Source: Steroidobacteraceae bacterium (GTDB lineage: Bacteria > Pseudomonadota > Gammaproteobacteria > Steroidobacterales > Steroidobacteraceae). Taken from it: a stretch of DNA of 37,554 nt. The notes below the pieces were generated by a model that worked only from the letters and a program-made list of their open reading frames with translations, ran no database searches and had not been told where the DNA came from. Made by a program: the position numbers and the translations under genes. The stretch lies in the NCBI GenBank assembly GCA_025458905.1, contig JALORN010000035.1, forward strand, positions 1-37,554, read 5' to 3'. How positions within the stretch are numbered: the stretch's first letter is position 1; each line of letters begins with the position of its first letter. Shown in pieces: positions 23,291-31,759 of this stretch.

Positions 23291-25736
23291 CGGCCTGGGC
23301 CTCGAGGCGGGCCGCGGCGCGCTCGACGCGCTGCTGCCAGGTCTCGGTGCTGACGGTCTGGGTCTGGAGGCGCTCGGCCCACAACGGGAAGGCGAGCGGC
23401 GTCAGGCGGCGTGGGTGGCGCAGCACGAGCTCGCTGGCCGCCGCGCGCTCGAGCGCGGCGCGCAACGGCGCGAGCTCGAGCTGCGACTCGAGCACCTCGC
23501 GCTCGGCCTGGGCGAGCAGCAGGCTGCCGGCGTCGTACTGGCGCAGCACGTCGTACACCAGGGCGGTGCTCGCCTGCAGCTGGCGCGTGCTCTTGCCGCG
23601 CCGCGGCGGGCCGACGTCGACCAGCCCGGCGATCCGCGCGATGCCGCGGAACTGGCGGCGCGCGAGCTCCGACACGTTGATCGCGGCGAGCAGGTCGTCG
23701 AGCAGTGCCTCGGGGGCGAGCAGGCGGCGCAGCACCGTCTCGTCGACCGGCAGTGGCTCGGCGCCGAGCAGTTCGAAGCCGTACTCGTTGGCGGCCACCG
23801 AGAAGGTGCGCGGCGCGTCGCGCGCCCAGCGTGCCGCGACCAGGGTCGCGAGGCCCTCGTTGACGAGCCGCCCGGCGAACGGGAACACGAACAGGTGGAA
23901 GCCCTCGCGGCTGGTGATCGTCTCCACCAGCAGCGTGCCCGGCCGCGGCAGCGCGGACCAGTCGGCCTGGATCGCGAGCAGCGGGCGCATCGCCGCGAGC
24001 TCCGGCGCCGGCATCGCCGGCCCGCCGCCCGACTCCAGCACGCGCAGCACCGCCTCGCCCAGCGCCACCGACAGCGGCAGCCGCGTGCCCTGCCAGCGCG
24101 GCACGTGGCGGCTCGACTTCGGCGCGAGCCGCACGTAGGCCGTCATGTCCTTGACCTGCACGAGCTCGAGCACGCGGCCGGCGAACACGAACGCCTGCCG
24201 CGGCCTGAGGCGCGAGACGAAGGACTCCTCGATCGTGCCGAGCTCGCCGCCGCCGAGCCACTTGATGCTCATCGCCGCGTCGCTGGTGATCGTGCCGATC
24301 GCGATCCGGTGGCGGCGCGCGTGGTCGCTGCTGGCGATGCGCAGCAGGCCGCGGTCGCGCACCACGCGGCGGAACTGCGGGTAGCCCTGCAGCGCCGAGC
24401 CGCCGCGGGTGATGAAGTCGATCACCCACTGCCACTCGGCATCGCCGAGGCCGGCGAACGCGTGCGTGGTGCGCACCTCGCGCAGCAGCGCCTCCTCGTC
24501 GAAGCCGCCGCCGGTGGCGAGCGTGACGCAGTGCTGCACCAGCACGTCGAGGCTGCGCGTCAGCGGCAGGCGCGGCTCGAGCCGGTTCTCGGCGACCGCG
24601 TGGCGCACCGCGGCGACCTCGACCAGCTCCCAGGCGTGGGTCGGCACGCACAGGATGCGGCTGGTCTCGCCGGGACGGTGGCCGCTGCGGCCGGCGCGCT
24701 GCATCAGCCGCGCGATGCCCTTGGGGCTGCCGACCTGGATCACCTGCTCGACCGGCGAGAAGTCCACGCCGAGATCGAGCGAGGAGGTGCAGATCACCGC
24801 GCGCAGCCGTCCCTCGCGCAGGCCGTCCTCGACCTTCTCGCGCACCTTGCGGTCGATCGAACCGTGGTGCAGGCCGAGCTCGGTCAGCCAGTCGGGGCGA
24901 GCGCGCAGCAGCGCCTGGTACCAGGTCTCGGCCTGCGAGCGCGTGTTGGTGAACAGCAGCGTGGTGCGCGCCGCGGCGATCGCGCGCACCACCTCGGGCA
25001 GCAGCTGCAGGCCGAGATGGCCGGCCCAGGGAAAGCGCTGCAGGGTCGGCGGGATCACCGACTCGATCTCGAGCGTGCGCACCTGCGCCGAGCGCACGAT
25101 CCGGCCGGCGCGGCCCGGGCCGAGCAGCGCGCGCAGCGCGACCTCGAGGTCCGGCAGCGTCGCCGAGATGCCCCAGGTGCGCAGGCGCGGGTTCAGCTGG
25201 CGCAGGCGCGCCAGCGCGAGCTCCAGCTGCACGCCGCGCTTGCTGCCGAGCAGCTCGTGCCACTCGTCGACGACCACGCCGTCGAGGCCGGCGAGCGTCG
25301 CCTGGCCCTCGGCGAAGCTCAGCATCACCGACAGGCTCTCGGGCGTGGTGACCAGCGCCTCGGGCGGCCGCGCCTTCTGGCGCGCGCGGGCGCTCGAGGC
25401 CGTGTCGCCGGTGCGCGCCTCCACGCGCCACGCGCTGCCGAGCGCGCGCAGCGGCTCGCGCAGGTTCTGCACCAGGTCGTTGGCGAGCGCGCGCAGCGGC
25501 GTGATCCACAGCAGGCGCAGTCCCGGCTCGCGCGCCTGCGGCAGCGCCTCGAGCACCGGACCGAGCCAGGCGGCGAGCGTCTTGCCCGAGCCGGTGGCCG
25601 CGTTGACCAGGCCCGACTCGCCGTCGAGCCAGGCACGCCAGGCCTCGAGCTGGAACGGGAAGGGCGCGCGCCCGCCCGCAGCGAACCAGCGCAGCGCGGG
25701 CGCGAGCCGCGGGTCGTCGGCTCCGCCGTCGCTCAC
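23283..25736 (-). CDS. Ligase-associated DEXH-box helicase (Lhr-Core type)
   Basis: 817 residues from GTG 25736, which has an AGGAG SD six bases upstream; ATG 25784 would overlap the ligase gene and lacks that SD. Two RecA-like domains carry FPFQLEAW (Q-motif-like), ATGSGKT (47-53), TPLRALANDL, VVDEWHELLGSKRG (DEWH at 157-160), ISATLPDL, LLFTNTRSQAETWYQALL, SSLDLGVDF and QRAGRSGHRPGE. The C-terminal half is the winged-helix and Lhr-specific region. Lhr-Core helicases translocate 3' to 5' on single-stranded DNA and unwind DNA and DNA-RNA hybrids. It sits between the ligase and PdeM genes, as expected for this repair cassette. Confidence 0.95.
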   Translation of the reverse strand: MSDGGADDPRLAPALRWFAAGGRAPFPFQLEAWRAWLDGESGLVNAATGSGKTLAAWLGPVLEALPQAREPGLRLLWITPLRALANDLVQNLREPLRALGSAWRVEARTGDTASSARARQKARPPEALVTTPESLSVMLSFAEGQATLAGLDGVVVDEWHELLGSKRGVQLELALARLRQLNPRLRTWGISATLPDLEVALRALLGPGRAGRIVRSAQVRTLEIESVIPPTLQRFPWAGHLGLQLLPEVVRAIAAARTTLLFTNTRSQAETWYQALLRARPDWLTELGLHHGSIDRKVREKVEDGLREGRLRAVICTSSLDLGVDFSPVEQVIQVGSPKGIARLMQRAGRSGHRPGETSRILCVPTHAWELVEVAAVRHAVAENRLEPRLPLTRSLDVLVQHCVTLATGGGFDEEALLREVRTTHAFAGLGDAEWQWVIDFITRGGSALQGYPQFRRVVRDRGLLRIASSDHARRHRIAIGTITSDAAMSIKWLGGGELGTIEESFVSRLRPRQAFVFAGRVLELVQVKDMTAYVRLAPKSSRHVPRWQGTRLPLSVALGEAVLRVLESGGGPAMPAPELAAMRPLLAIQADWSALPRPGTLLVETITSREGFHLFVFPFAGRLVNEGLATLVAARWARDAPRTFSVAANEYGFELLGAEPLPVDETVLRRLLAPEALLDDLLAAINVSELARRQFRGIARIAGLVDVGPPRRGKSTRQLQASTALVYDVLRQYDAGSLLLAQAEREVLESQLELAPLRAALERAAASELVLRHPRRLTPLAFPLWAERLQTQTVSTETWQQRVERAAARLEAQADE

Positions 25737-25764
25737 GGGACGCTCCTGCCGCCGTGCCCGCGCC

Positions 25765-27408
25765 TCATGCCGGGCTCCGCGCATGGGACTGCGACGCCTC
25801 GAGTACGGCGCGCAGCGCTTCCAGCGTGTCCGCCTCCGTCGCCGGCTTGTCGTGGCGCCAGCGCTTGATCCGCGGGAAGCGCAGCGCGATGCCGGACTTG
25901 TGGCGCGGCGAGGCGGCGATGCCCTCGTAGGCGAGCTCGAACACCTGCGTGGCCTCGACCGCGCGCGTCGGGCCGAAGCGCTCCGTGGTGTGCGCGCGGA
26001 CCCAGCGGTCGAGCTGGGCGATCTCCGAGTCCGTGAGGCCGGAATAGGCCTTCGCGACCGGCACCAGCTGGCCGTCGCGCCAGACCCCGAAGGTGTAGTC
26101 GGTATAGAGGTTCGAGCGGCGGCCGTGGCCGGGATGCGCGTACAGCATCACCGCGTCGAAGGTCCAGGGCTCGATCTTCCACTTCCACCAGGCGCCGCGC
26201 TGGCGGCCGCTGCCGTACGGCGAGGCGAGCGCCTTCAGCATCAGGCCTTCGACGCCATGCCCGCGGGCCGCGGCGCGCGCGCGCGCGAGGGCCTCCCAGT
26301 CGGCGGCCTCGAGCGCCGCGGAGACGCCGAAGGCCGGCGGTGCGTCGCGCAGCAGCTCGAGCAGGCACGCGCGGCGCTCGGCGAGCGGCCGCGCGCGCAG
26401 GTCCTCGCCGCCGAGCTCGAGCAGGTCGTAGGCGAGGAAGTGCGCGGGCAGCTGCGCGAGGATCGCCGGCGTGAGCTTCTTGCGGCCGATGCGCTGCTGC
26501 AGCTGCGCGAACGGCAGCGGCCGCCCGTCGCGCCAGGCGAGCACCTCGCCGTCGAGCACCGTGCCGTCGCGCAGGTGCTGCGCGGCCGCCGCGACGATCT
26601 CCGGGAAGCGCTCCGAGACCAGTTCCTCGCCGCGCGACCAGAGGAAGGCCTGGCCGGCGCGCCGCACCAGCTGGCCACGGATGCCGTCCCACTTCCACTC
26701 GGCGAGCCAGTCGGTGCGCGCACCGAGCGTGGCCGGGTCGGCCTCGAGCGGCGAGGCGAGGTAGAAGGGATAGGGCTGCGAGGGCTCGGCGGCCTCGACG
26801 CCCGGCGTCGCGAGCCGCTCCCAGAAGCGCGCGGTCGGTTGCCACTCGCCCATCAGCGTGTGCTCGACGTGCGCGCGCGGCACGCCGAGCGCCTCGGCGA
26901 GGGCGCGCGTCACCAGGGTCTGCGAGACGCCGACGCGCAGCGCGCCGGTCAGCAGCTTGTTGACGAGGAAGCTCTCGCGATACGGCAGGCCGCGCCACCA
27001 GCCCGTGACCGCCGCGCGCTGCGCGGGTTCGTCGAGGCCGCGCAGCGGCAGCAGGCGCTCCTCGAACCATTCCGCGAGCGAGGCCTCGGCCGCGGGCGTC
27101 GCGGCGGCGGGCGACACGCCGCTCGCCGGGTCGTGCGAGACCAGCAGCGCGATGGTCTCGGCGAGGTCGCCGACGGCGGCATAGGTCTCCTCGACCAGCC
27201 ACTCGGGCAACGCCGATTCCTCGACCAGCCAGCGCCGCAGCAGCGCCGGCCCGATCAGGCGTCGCGGCCGCCGGCCCGAGAGGATGTAGAGCGCCCAGAC
27301 CGCGTCGGCGGGCGGTGCCGCACGGAAGTAGCTGACCATCGCCGCGACCTTGAGGCCGGTCGCGGTCGTGGTGTCGAGCGCCTCGAACAGCTCCGCGAAG
27401 CGCCTCAC
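25765..27408 (-). CDS. ATP-dependent DNA ligase (cassette type)
   Basis: 547 residues from GTG 27408, which overlaps the exonuclease stop by four bases (GTGA) and has a GAGGA SD. N-terminal DNA-binding domain (about 1-200; MRRFAELFEALDTTTATGLK, YFRAAPPADAVWALY), adenylation domain with motif I EWKWDGIRG (nucleophile Lys239), then LVSERFPEI, VLDGEVLAW, GVEGLMLK, the WWKWKIEPWTFDAV motif V, and an OB domain with YTFGVWRDGQLVPVAKAYSGLTD. It seals nicks using ATP, in addition to the NAD-dependent replicative ligase expected elsewhere. Stop at 25765, 28 bases before the helicase start. Confidence 0.95.
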   Translation of the reverse strand: MRRFAELFEALDTTTATGLKVAAMVSYFRAAPPADAVWALYILSGRRPRRLIGPALLRRWLVEESALPEWLVEETYAAVGDLAETIALLVSHDPASGVSPAAATPAAEASLAEWFEERLLPLRGLDEPAQRAAVTGWWRGLPYRESFLVNKLLTGALRVGVSQTLVTRALAEALGVPRAHVEHTLMGEWQPTARFWERLATPGVEAAEPSQPYPFYLASPLEADPATLGARTDWLAEWKWDGIRGQLVRRAGQAFLWSRGEELVSERFPEIVAAAAQHLRDGTVLDGEVLAWRDGRPLPFAQLQQRIGRKKLTPAILAQLPAHFLAYDLLELGGEDLRARPLAERRACLLELLRDAPPAFGVSAALEAADWEALARARAAARGHGVEGLMLKALASPYGSGRQRGAWWKWKIEPWTFDAVMLYAHPGHGRRSNLYTDYTFGVWRDGQLVPVAKAYSGLTDSEIAQLDRWVRAHTTERFGPTRAVEATQVFELAYEGIAASPRHKSGIALRFPRIKRWRHDKPATEADTLEALRAVLEASQSHARSPA

Positions 27409-28394
27409 GCGTCCTCGGCGCCGTAGTCGGTGGCGAGCGCGGCGGCGTCGATCCCCTGCTCGCGCAGGTACCGGCACATCGTCTCGGTGTGGCCGTGGGT
27501 CAGCAGGATCCGCCGCGCGCCGGTGTCGCGGAAGGTGCGCAGCAGCGACGGCCAGTCGGCGTGGTCCGAGAGCACGAAGCCACGGTCGTAGCCGCGCCGC
27601 CGCCGGTCGCCGCGCACCCGCATCCAGCCCGAGCAGAAGCCGGTCGCCGCCTCGCCGAAGCGCCGCATCCACGGCGAGCCGGAGGCACTCGGCGGTGCCA
27701 GCACCAGCGCGCCCGCATAGCCCGCGCGGCGCGTCGCCTCCGGCGCCAGCGTCGGCAGCATCGCGACGCCGGCCTCGCGGTAGCTCTCGACCAGCGAGGC
27801 GACCGCGCCGTGCACGTAGACCGGCTCGTGGGTCAGCGCCGCGAGCTCGGCGAGCACGCGCTGCGCCTTGCCGAGCGCATAGGCGAACAGCACCGAGGCG
27901 AGGCCGCGCTCGCGGTTCGCCATCCACCAGGCGTGGATCTCGGCGGCGACCGCCGCGGTCGGCGTCCAGCGGTAGACCGGCAACGCGAAGGTCGCCTCGC
28001 TGATGAACACGTCGCAGGGCACGACCTCGAACGGCGCGCAGGTCGGATCGGGGTCGCGCTTGTAGTCGCCCGAGACCACCCAGACCTCGCCGTCGTGCTC
28101 GATCCGCACCTGCGCCGAGCCGAGCACGTGCCCCGCCGGGTGCAGCGAGACCCGGACGTCCCCGAAGGCCACGGGCTCGCCGTAGTCGACGGCCTGGACC
28201 TCGGCGTCGGGTGGCAGGCGGCGGCGCGCGAGGCCCATGCCCGGCCGGCTGACGACGTAGCGCTCGCTGCCGCCGCGCAGGTGATCGCCGTGCGCATGGG
28301 TGATCACCGCCCGCGGCGCCGGCCGCCACGGGTCGATGTAGAAGTCGCCGGCGGGGCAATACAGCCCCCCGGCGGTGACGGTGATCAGCGCCAT
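27405..28394 (-). CDS. Ligase-associated DNA exonuclease (metallo-beta-lactamase/beta-CASP type)
   Basis: 329 residues. Metal motif THAHGDHLRGG (His33-His38), LHPAGHVLGSAQVRIEHDGE, VVSGDYKRDPDPTCAPFE, FISEATFALPVYRW and the C-terminal VLSDHADWPSLL and ILLTHGHTETMCRYL motifs match the beta-CASP nuclease family, specifically the subgroup found beside ATP-dependent ligases and Lhr-Core helicases. It probably trims DNA ends before ligation. First gene of the cassette; the operon promoter should lie in 28395-28460, but I see no convincing consensus and no clear SD before ATG 28394. Confidence 0.93.
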   Translation of the reverse strand: MALITVTAGGLYCPAGDFYIDPWRPAPRAVITHAHGDHLRGGSERYVVSRPGMGLARRRLPPDAEVQAVDYGEPVAFGDVRVSLHPAGHVLGSAQVRIEHDGEVWVVSGDYKRDPDPTCAPFEVVPCDVFISEATFALPVYRWTPTAAVAAEIHAWWMANRERGLASVLFAYALGKAQRVLAELAALTHEPVYVHGAVASLVESYREAGVAMLPTLAPEATRRAGYAGALVLAPPSASGSPWMRRFGEAATGFCSGWMRVRGDRRRRGYDRGFVLSDHADWPSLLRTFRDTGARRILLTHGHTETMCRYLREQGIDAAALATDYGAEDA

Positions 28395-28460
28395 GGATGG
28401 GAAAAGGCTACATCCGGCGGGTCATTCGTACACGCCGGCGGGTCGCGCAAGCGTAGCCGC

Positions 28461-28482
28461 CGGGCGTGCCGGGGCACGCCCG
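28461..28482. repeat. 10-bp-arm hairpin between transcription units
   Basis: CGGGCGTGCC (28461-28470), GG, GGCACGCCCG (28473-28482), a perfect inverted repeat. It lies between the exonuclease start and the terminator of the helical-protein gene. It could be a second terminator or an operator for the repair cassette. Confidence 0.4.
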
Positions 28483-28500
28483 CAGGGTCCGGGTCGCCGC

Positions 28501-28533
28501 GAAAAGCGTGCCGCTGCCCGGCCGGCGGCACGC
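28501..28533 (-). terminator. Intrinsic terminator of helical-protein paralog 1
   Basis: Read on the minus strand, arms GCGTGCCGC (28533-28525) and GCGGCACGC (28514-28506) enclose a GC-rich loop and are followed directly by TTTTC (28505-28501). It lies 12 bases after the stop at 28545. Hairpin plus T-run makes this one of the few classical terminators here. Confidence 0.65.
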
Positions 28534-28544
28534 CGTCACCGTCC

Positions 28545-29048
28545 TCAGGTGGCGGCCACCCGGCCCGGGCCGCCGCGCCCGGCCCGGGGCCGTGGCGCCG
28601 GCGCGAACGGGGTCGCGATCGCGATCAGGCCCTCGACCGCGCGCTGCACCGGCTTCAGTTCCTCGAGCCGCTCGCCGAGCAGGTCGCTGATCACCAGCGA
28701 GACGGTGGTGGCGCGGCAGATCTCCACCGAGTGACGCAGCTGCGCCGTGTCCTCGGCGAGCCAGCGCAGCACCGGCAGGCTGCGATCCCCGGCCATCACG
28801 TCGCGGGCCTGCAGCGCCAGGCTCGCGGCGAGGTCGAGCAGCGTCGGCCGCAGCCGCGAGGCCCCGGCCGGCTGCGAGGCGATGTAGGCGTCGATCGAGC
28901 GCGCGAGGCGCCAGCGCACGAAGGCGCTGCGCTCGAGCAGCGCACGCAGCCGGGTGTCGCCGGCCTGGTGCAGTTCGCGGCGGCAGCGGTAGTAGCTCGC
29001 GCGCACTTCGGAGCGCAACTCGATCATGCGGCGTACGTCGTTGGTCAT
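28545..29048 (-). CDS. Small helical protein, paralog 1 (possible DUF2383/ferritin-like four-helix bundle)
   Basis: 167 residues, no signal or membrane segment, predicted all-helical. It shares clear blocks with the protein at 31760-32242: SYYRCRREL/GYYRIRAAA, RWRLARSID/RWHLARAID, ASQP/TSQP, DTAQLRHSVEICR/DTAELRHDLEICR and ISDLL with RL-EL. The layout of four amphipathic helices vaguely recalls DUF2383/PA2169-type ferritin-like proteins, but the classical Glu-x2-His ligand set is not obvious; the shared RH-x2-EIC is the best candidate for a functional site. AGGGGA precedes ATG 29048. It has a sigma-54-type promoter (29112-29129) and an intrinsic terminator, so it forms its own transcript. The last 20 residues are Pro/Arg/Gly-rich. 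Function unknown. Confidence 0.75.
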   Translation of the reverse strand: MTNDVRRMIELRSEVRASYYRCRRELHQAGDTRLRALLERSAFVRWRLARSIDAYIASQPAGASRLRPTLLDLAASLALQARDVMAGDRSLPVLRWLAEDTAQLRHSVEICRATTVSLVISDLLGERLEELKPVQRAVEGLIAIATPFAPAPRPRAGRGGPGRVAAT

Positions 29049-29111
29049 GTTCGCTTCCCCTGACTTCCTTGCTTGGTGAGGCGACCCGGCACGGCCGCGT
29101 ACCCCGTGACG

Positions 29112-29129
29112 TTTGCAAGGGTCGTGCCG
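29112..29129 (-). promoter_or_regulatory. Sigma-54-type promoter for helical paralog 1
   Basis: On the minus strand CGGCACG, ACCC, TTGCA: GG (29128-29127) and GC (29116-29115) are exactly ten bases apart, matching the -24/-12 consensus (TGGCACG-N4-TTGCW) except the first T. The predicted transcript would begin about 55 bases before ATG 29048. Confidence 0.6.
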
Positions 29130-29138
29130 CAGTCCGGC

Positions 29139-29154
29139 TGGCACGGTCTCTGCA
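29139..29154 (+). promoter_or_regulatory. Sigma-54-type promoter facing yihY
   Basis: TGGCACG, GTCT, CTGCA: the -24 half is perfect and the -12 half differs at one base, with GG (29140-29141) and GC (29152-29153) ten bases apart. It points right; transcription would start near 29165, about 85 bases before ATG 29250. The -24 elements of this site and the opposed one are only about eleven bases apart. Confidence 0.45.
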
Positions 29155-29249
29155 CCGCTCCGCGGCATGCCAGGCATCCAGCAGGCACTGCACGACTCCA
29201 GGGGTTCGGGCCACCGGCTTGGACCGACCGACTCCGAAAAGGTGCCCGG

Positions 29250-30182
29250 ATGACCGTCGGCGGGCCGGCGCCGCGCGCCGCGCGCTGGCGCCGGCCGCTG
29301 CAGCGGCTGGAAGCGCGGCTGCGCCCGGGTGGCTGGGAGCTGCTGAAGCGCACCTTCGAGCGCTGGAGCGCGCACGAGGCGCCGCGGCTCGGCGCCGCCC
29401 TCGCGTTCTACTCGATGCTGTCGCTGGCGCCGCTGATGGTGCTGGTCGTCGCGATCGTGGGCCTCGCCTTCGGCGAGACCGCCGCCGCGACCCAGGTCGC
29501 GGGCCAGGTGCGCGACATGGTGGGCGAGGAGGGCGCCGAGGCGATCCAGGCGCTGGTCTGGAACGCGCGAACCTCGTCGGCGAGCACGCTGGCGAGCGCC
29601 ATCGGCATCGCGACCCTGCTGTTCGGCGCCTCGAGCGTGTTCGCCGAGCTGCGCGCGATCCTGAACCTCGTCTGGGAGGCCGAGCGTCCACAGGGCCTCG
29701 GCTTCGTGACGCTGCTGCGCCACCGTTTCTTCTCGTTCGGCATGGTGCTGGGCGTCGGCTTCCTGCTGATCGTCTCGCTGACGATCAGCGCCGCGCTGGC
29801 GGCGGCGAGCAAGTACTTCAGCCAGTGGCTGCCGGTGCCGGCCGAGGCGCTGGACGCCCTGAACTTCATCGTCTCGTTCGCGGTGACCACCGGCGCGTTC
29901 GCGCTGATCTACAAGTACGTGCCGGTGGTGCGCATCGCCTGGAACGACGTGTGGATCGGGGCGTTCGCGACCGCGCTGCTGTTCACGGTGGGCAAGACGC
30001 TGATCGGCCTCTACCTCGGGCGCGCGAGCTTCGGCTCGGCCTACGGTGCCGCGGGCTCGCTGATCGTGGTGATCGTCTGGGTCTACTACTCGGCGCAGAT
30101 CTTCATCTTCGGCGCCGAGTTCACCCACGTCTATGCGCACACGCGCGGCTCGCGCTGCCCGCAGGGCGCCGCGCCGGCCTGA
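29250..30182 (+). CDS. YihY/BrkB-family inner membrane protein
   Basis: 310 residues from ATG 29250 (AAGGTG SD upstream); an in-frame extension to 29073 would run through the promoter region. Six hydrophobic segments. Family pieces: RWSAHEAPRLGAALAFYSML, LSLAPLMVLVVAIVGLAFGE, FGASSVFAELRAILNLVWE, LIYKYVPVVRIAWNDVWIGAFATALLF and GSAYGAAGSLIVVIVWVYYSAQIFIFGAEFTHVYA. Once mislabelled RNase BN, the family has no settled function; a transport or envelope role is usual speculation. It converges with chrA, with a small hairpin (30198-30211) between. Confidence 0.93.
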   Translation: MTVGGPAPRAARWRRPLQRLEARLRPGGWELLKRTFERWSAHEAPRLGAALAFYSMLSLAPLMVLVVAIVGLAFGETAAATQVAGQVRDMVGEEGAEAIQALVWNARTSSASTLASAIGIATLLFGASSVFAELRAILNLVWEAERPQGLGFVTLLRHRFFSFGMVLGVGFLLIVSLTISAALAAASKYFSQWLPVPAEALDALNFIVSFAVTTGAFALIYKYVPVVRIAWNDVWIGAFATALLFTVGKTLIGLYLGRASFGSAYGAAGSLIVVIVWVYYSAQIFIFGAEFTHVYAHTRGSRCPQGAAPA

Positions 30183-30197
30183 CGCGATGCGCGGGTG

Positions 30198-30211
30198 GGG
30201 CGTGCGCGCCC
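30198..30211. terminator. Short hairpin between convergent yihY and chrA
   Basis: GGGCG (30198-30202), TGCG, CGCCC (30207-30211), located in the 30-base gap between two stop codons. Stem of five GC pairs, no T-run; weak candidate. Confidence 0.25.
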
Positions 30212-30212
30212 G

Positions 30213-31604
30213 TCAGTGCAGCAGGGTCGCGACGAGGCCGGCCGCGGCGCTGGCCGCGATGACCTCGACCACGCCGCGCCGCCCGACGAGCAGCGCGAGC
30301 GCGGCGGCCAGGGCGATCGCCGCGGCGAGCGGGTCGAAGGGCCCCGCCGCACCGCGCGGCCAGAACACGTGCCAGGCGAAGAACACCCCGAGGTTGACGA
30401 TCACGCCGACGACCGCGGCGGTGATCGCGGTCAGCGGCGCCGTGAACGCCAGCTCGCCGTGGGTCGCCTCGATCAGCGGGCCGCCTGCGAGCACGAACAT
30501 GAACGAGGGCAGGAAGGTGAACCAGGTGACCAGCAGCGCGGCGAGCACCGCGGCCTCGGCTTCGCGTCCCGGCCCGAGCGGCGCCTGCGTCCAGCCGCCG
30601 ACGAAGGCGACGAACGCGACCACCATGATCAGCGGGCCAGGCGTGGTCTCGCCGAGCGCGAGGCCGTCGATCATCTGCGCGGGGGTGAGCCAGGCGTACT
30701 GCAGCACCGCGCCCTGCCAGACGTAGGGCAGCACGGCATAGGCGCCGCCGAAGGTCAGCAGCGCCGCCTTGGTGAAGAACCAGCCCATCTGCGCCAGCGT
30801 CCCGTCCCAGCCGGTGGTCCACGCCAGCAGGCCGAGCGGCACGGCCCAGAGCAGCAGCGCCACGCCGACCACGGTCGCGAGGCGGCGCGGGCGGAAGCGC
30901 AGGGCCTCCGGCGTCGGGGTGTCGTCGTCGATCACGGGTGGCGTCGCGTCGCGGCCGGCGCCTGCGGCCGCGCCCGCGGCGGCGCCGGTCGCGGCGGGCC
31001 GCTTGCGGGGACCGTGGCCCGCGCCGGTCACGAAGGCCGCGGGCCAGCGACGGCTGGCGAGCGTCCCGAGCAGCGCCGCACCGATCACGATCAGCGGGAA
31101 CGGCACGGCGAATGCGAAGATCGCGACGAACGCGGCGACGGCGATCGCCCACAGCAGCGGGTGCCGCAGCGTGCGGCCGCCGATGCGCCACGCGGCCTGC
31201 AGGACGATCGCGGTGACGGCGGGCTTGATGCCGTAGAAGACACCCTGCACCCACGGCAGGTCGCCGAACGCGACGTAGGCCCCGGCGAGCGCCACCAGCA
31301 GCACCAGCGAGGGCAGCACGAACAGCGCGCCGGCGACGATGCCGCCCCAGGTGCGGTGCATCAGCCAGCCGATGTAGGTGGCGAGCTGCTGCGCCTCGGG
31401 GCCGGGCAGCAGCATGCAGTAGTTGAGCGCGTGCAGGAAACGACGCTCGGAGATCCAGCGCCGGCGCTCGACCAGCTCCTCGTGCATCAGCGCGATCTGG
31501 CCGGCCGGCCCGCCGAAGCTCACGAAGCCGAGCTTCAGCCAGAACCGCAGGGCCTCGCGGAACGGGATGGCGGCGGCGGTGGACGGGGAGTCGGCGGGGG
31601 TCAA
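30213..31604 (-). CDS. chrA: Chromate transporter ChrA
   Basis: 463 residues, the long two-domain CHR type. N-terminal repeat: WLKLGFVSFGGPAGQIALMH, RFLHALNYCMLLPGPEAQQL, ATYIGWLMHRTWGGIVAG. A variable Ala/Arg-rich loop (about 195-235) separates it from the C-terminal repeat: FTKAALLTFGGAYAVLPYVW, LTPAQMIDGLALGETTPGPL, IMVVAFVAFVGG. About ten to twelve membrane segments. ChrA exports chromate (proton-driven in Pseudomonas); some members handle sulfate-like anions instead. The only usable start is TTG 31604, with no ATG or GTG in frame nearby and no clear SD. No chrB or reductase gene adjoins it. Confidence 0.92.
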   Translation of the reverse strand: MTPADSPSTAAAIPFREALRFWLKLGFVSFGGPAGQIALMHEELVERRRWISERRFLHALNYCMLLPGPEAQQLATYIGWLMHRTWGGIVAGALFVLPSLVLLVALAGAYVAFGDLPWVQGVFYGIKPAVTAIVLQAAWRIGGRTLRHPLLWAIAVAAFVAIFAFAVPFPLIVIGAALLGTLASRRWPAAFVTGAGHGPRKRPAATGAAAGAAAGAGRDATPPVIDDDTPTPEALRFRPRRLATVVGVALLLWAVPLGLLAWTTGWDGTLAQMGWFFTKAALLTFGGAYAVLPYVWQGAVLQYAWLTPAQMIDGLALGETTPGPLIMVVAFVAFVGGWTQAPLGPGREAEAAVLAALLVTWFTFLPSFMFVLAGGPLIEATHGELAFTAPLTAITAAVVGVIVNLGVFFAWHVFWPRGAAGPFDPLAAAIALAAALALLVGRRGVVEVIAASAAAGLVATLLH

Positions 31605-31759
31605 CGGCGGATCACGGTCTCGGCAGCCTGCGCCTACCGTACCGGGTGGGCGGTGACATTCCCATCACAGGGCCGTCCCGCAGCGACGCCACGCCGGTCG
31701 CGCTGCCGCCGCCGCGCGGCAGGCCTGTGGGCGCGCCGTTTCGCTCCGGCGCCGCGCGG

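Noticed and set aside
21340..29179. Shared 13-mer ATGCCAGGCATCC upstream of the small L7/L12-like gene and of yihY
   Set aside because: In a 37-kb window a handful of 13-base coincidences are expected, and the surrounding bases do not match.
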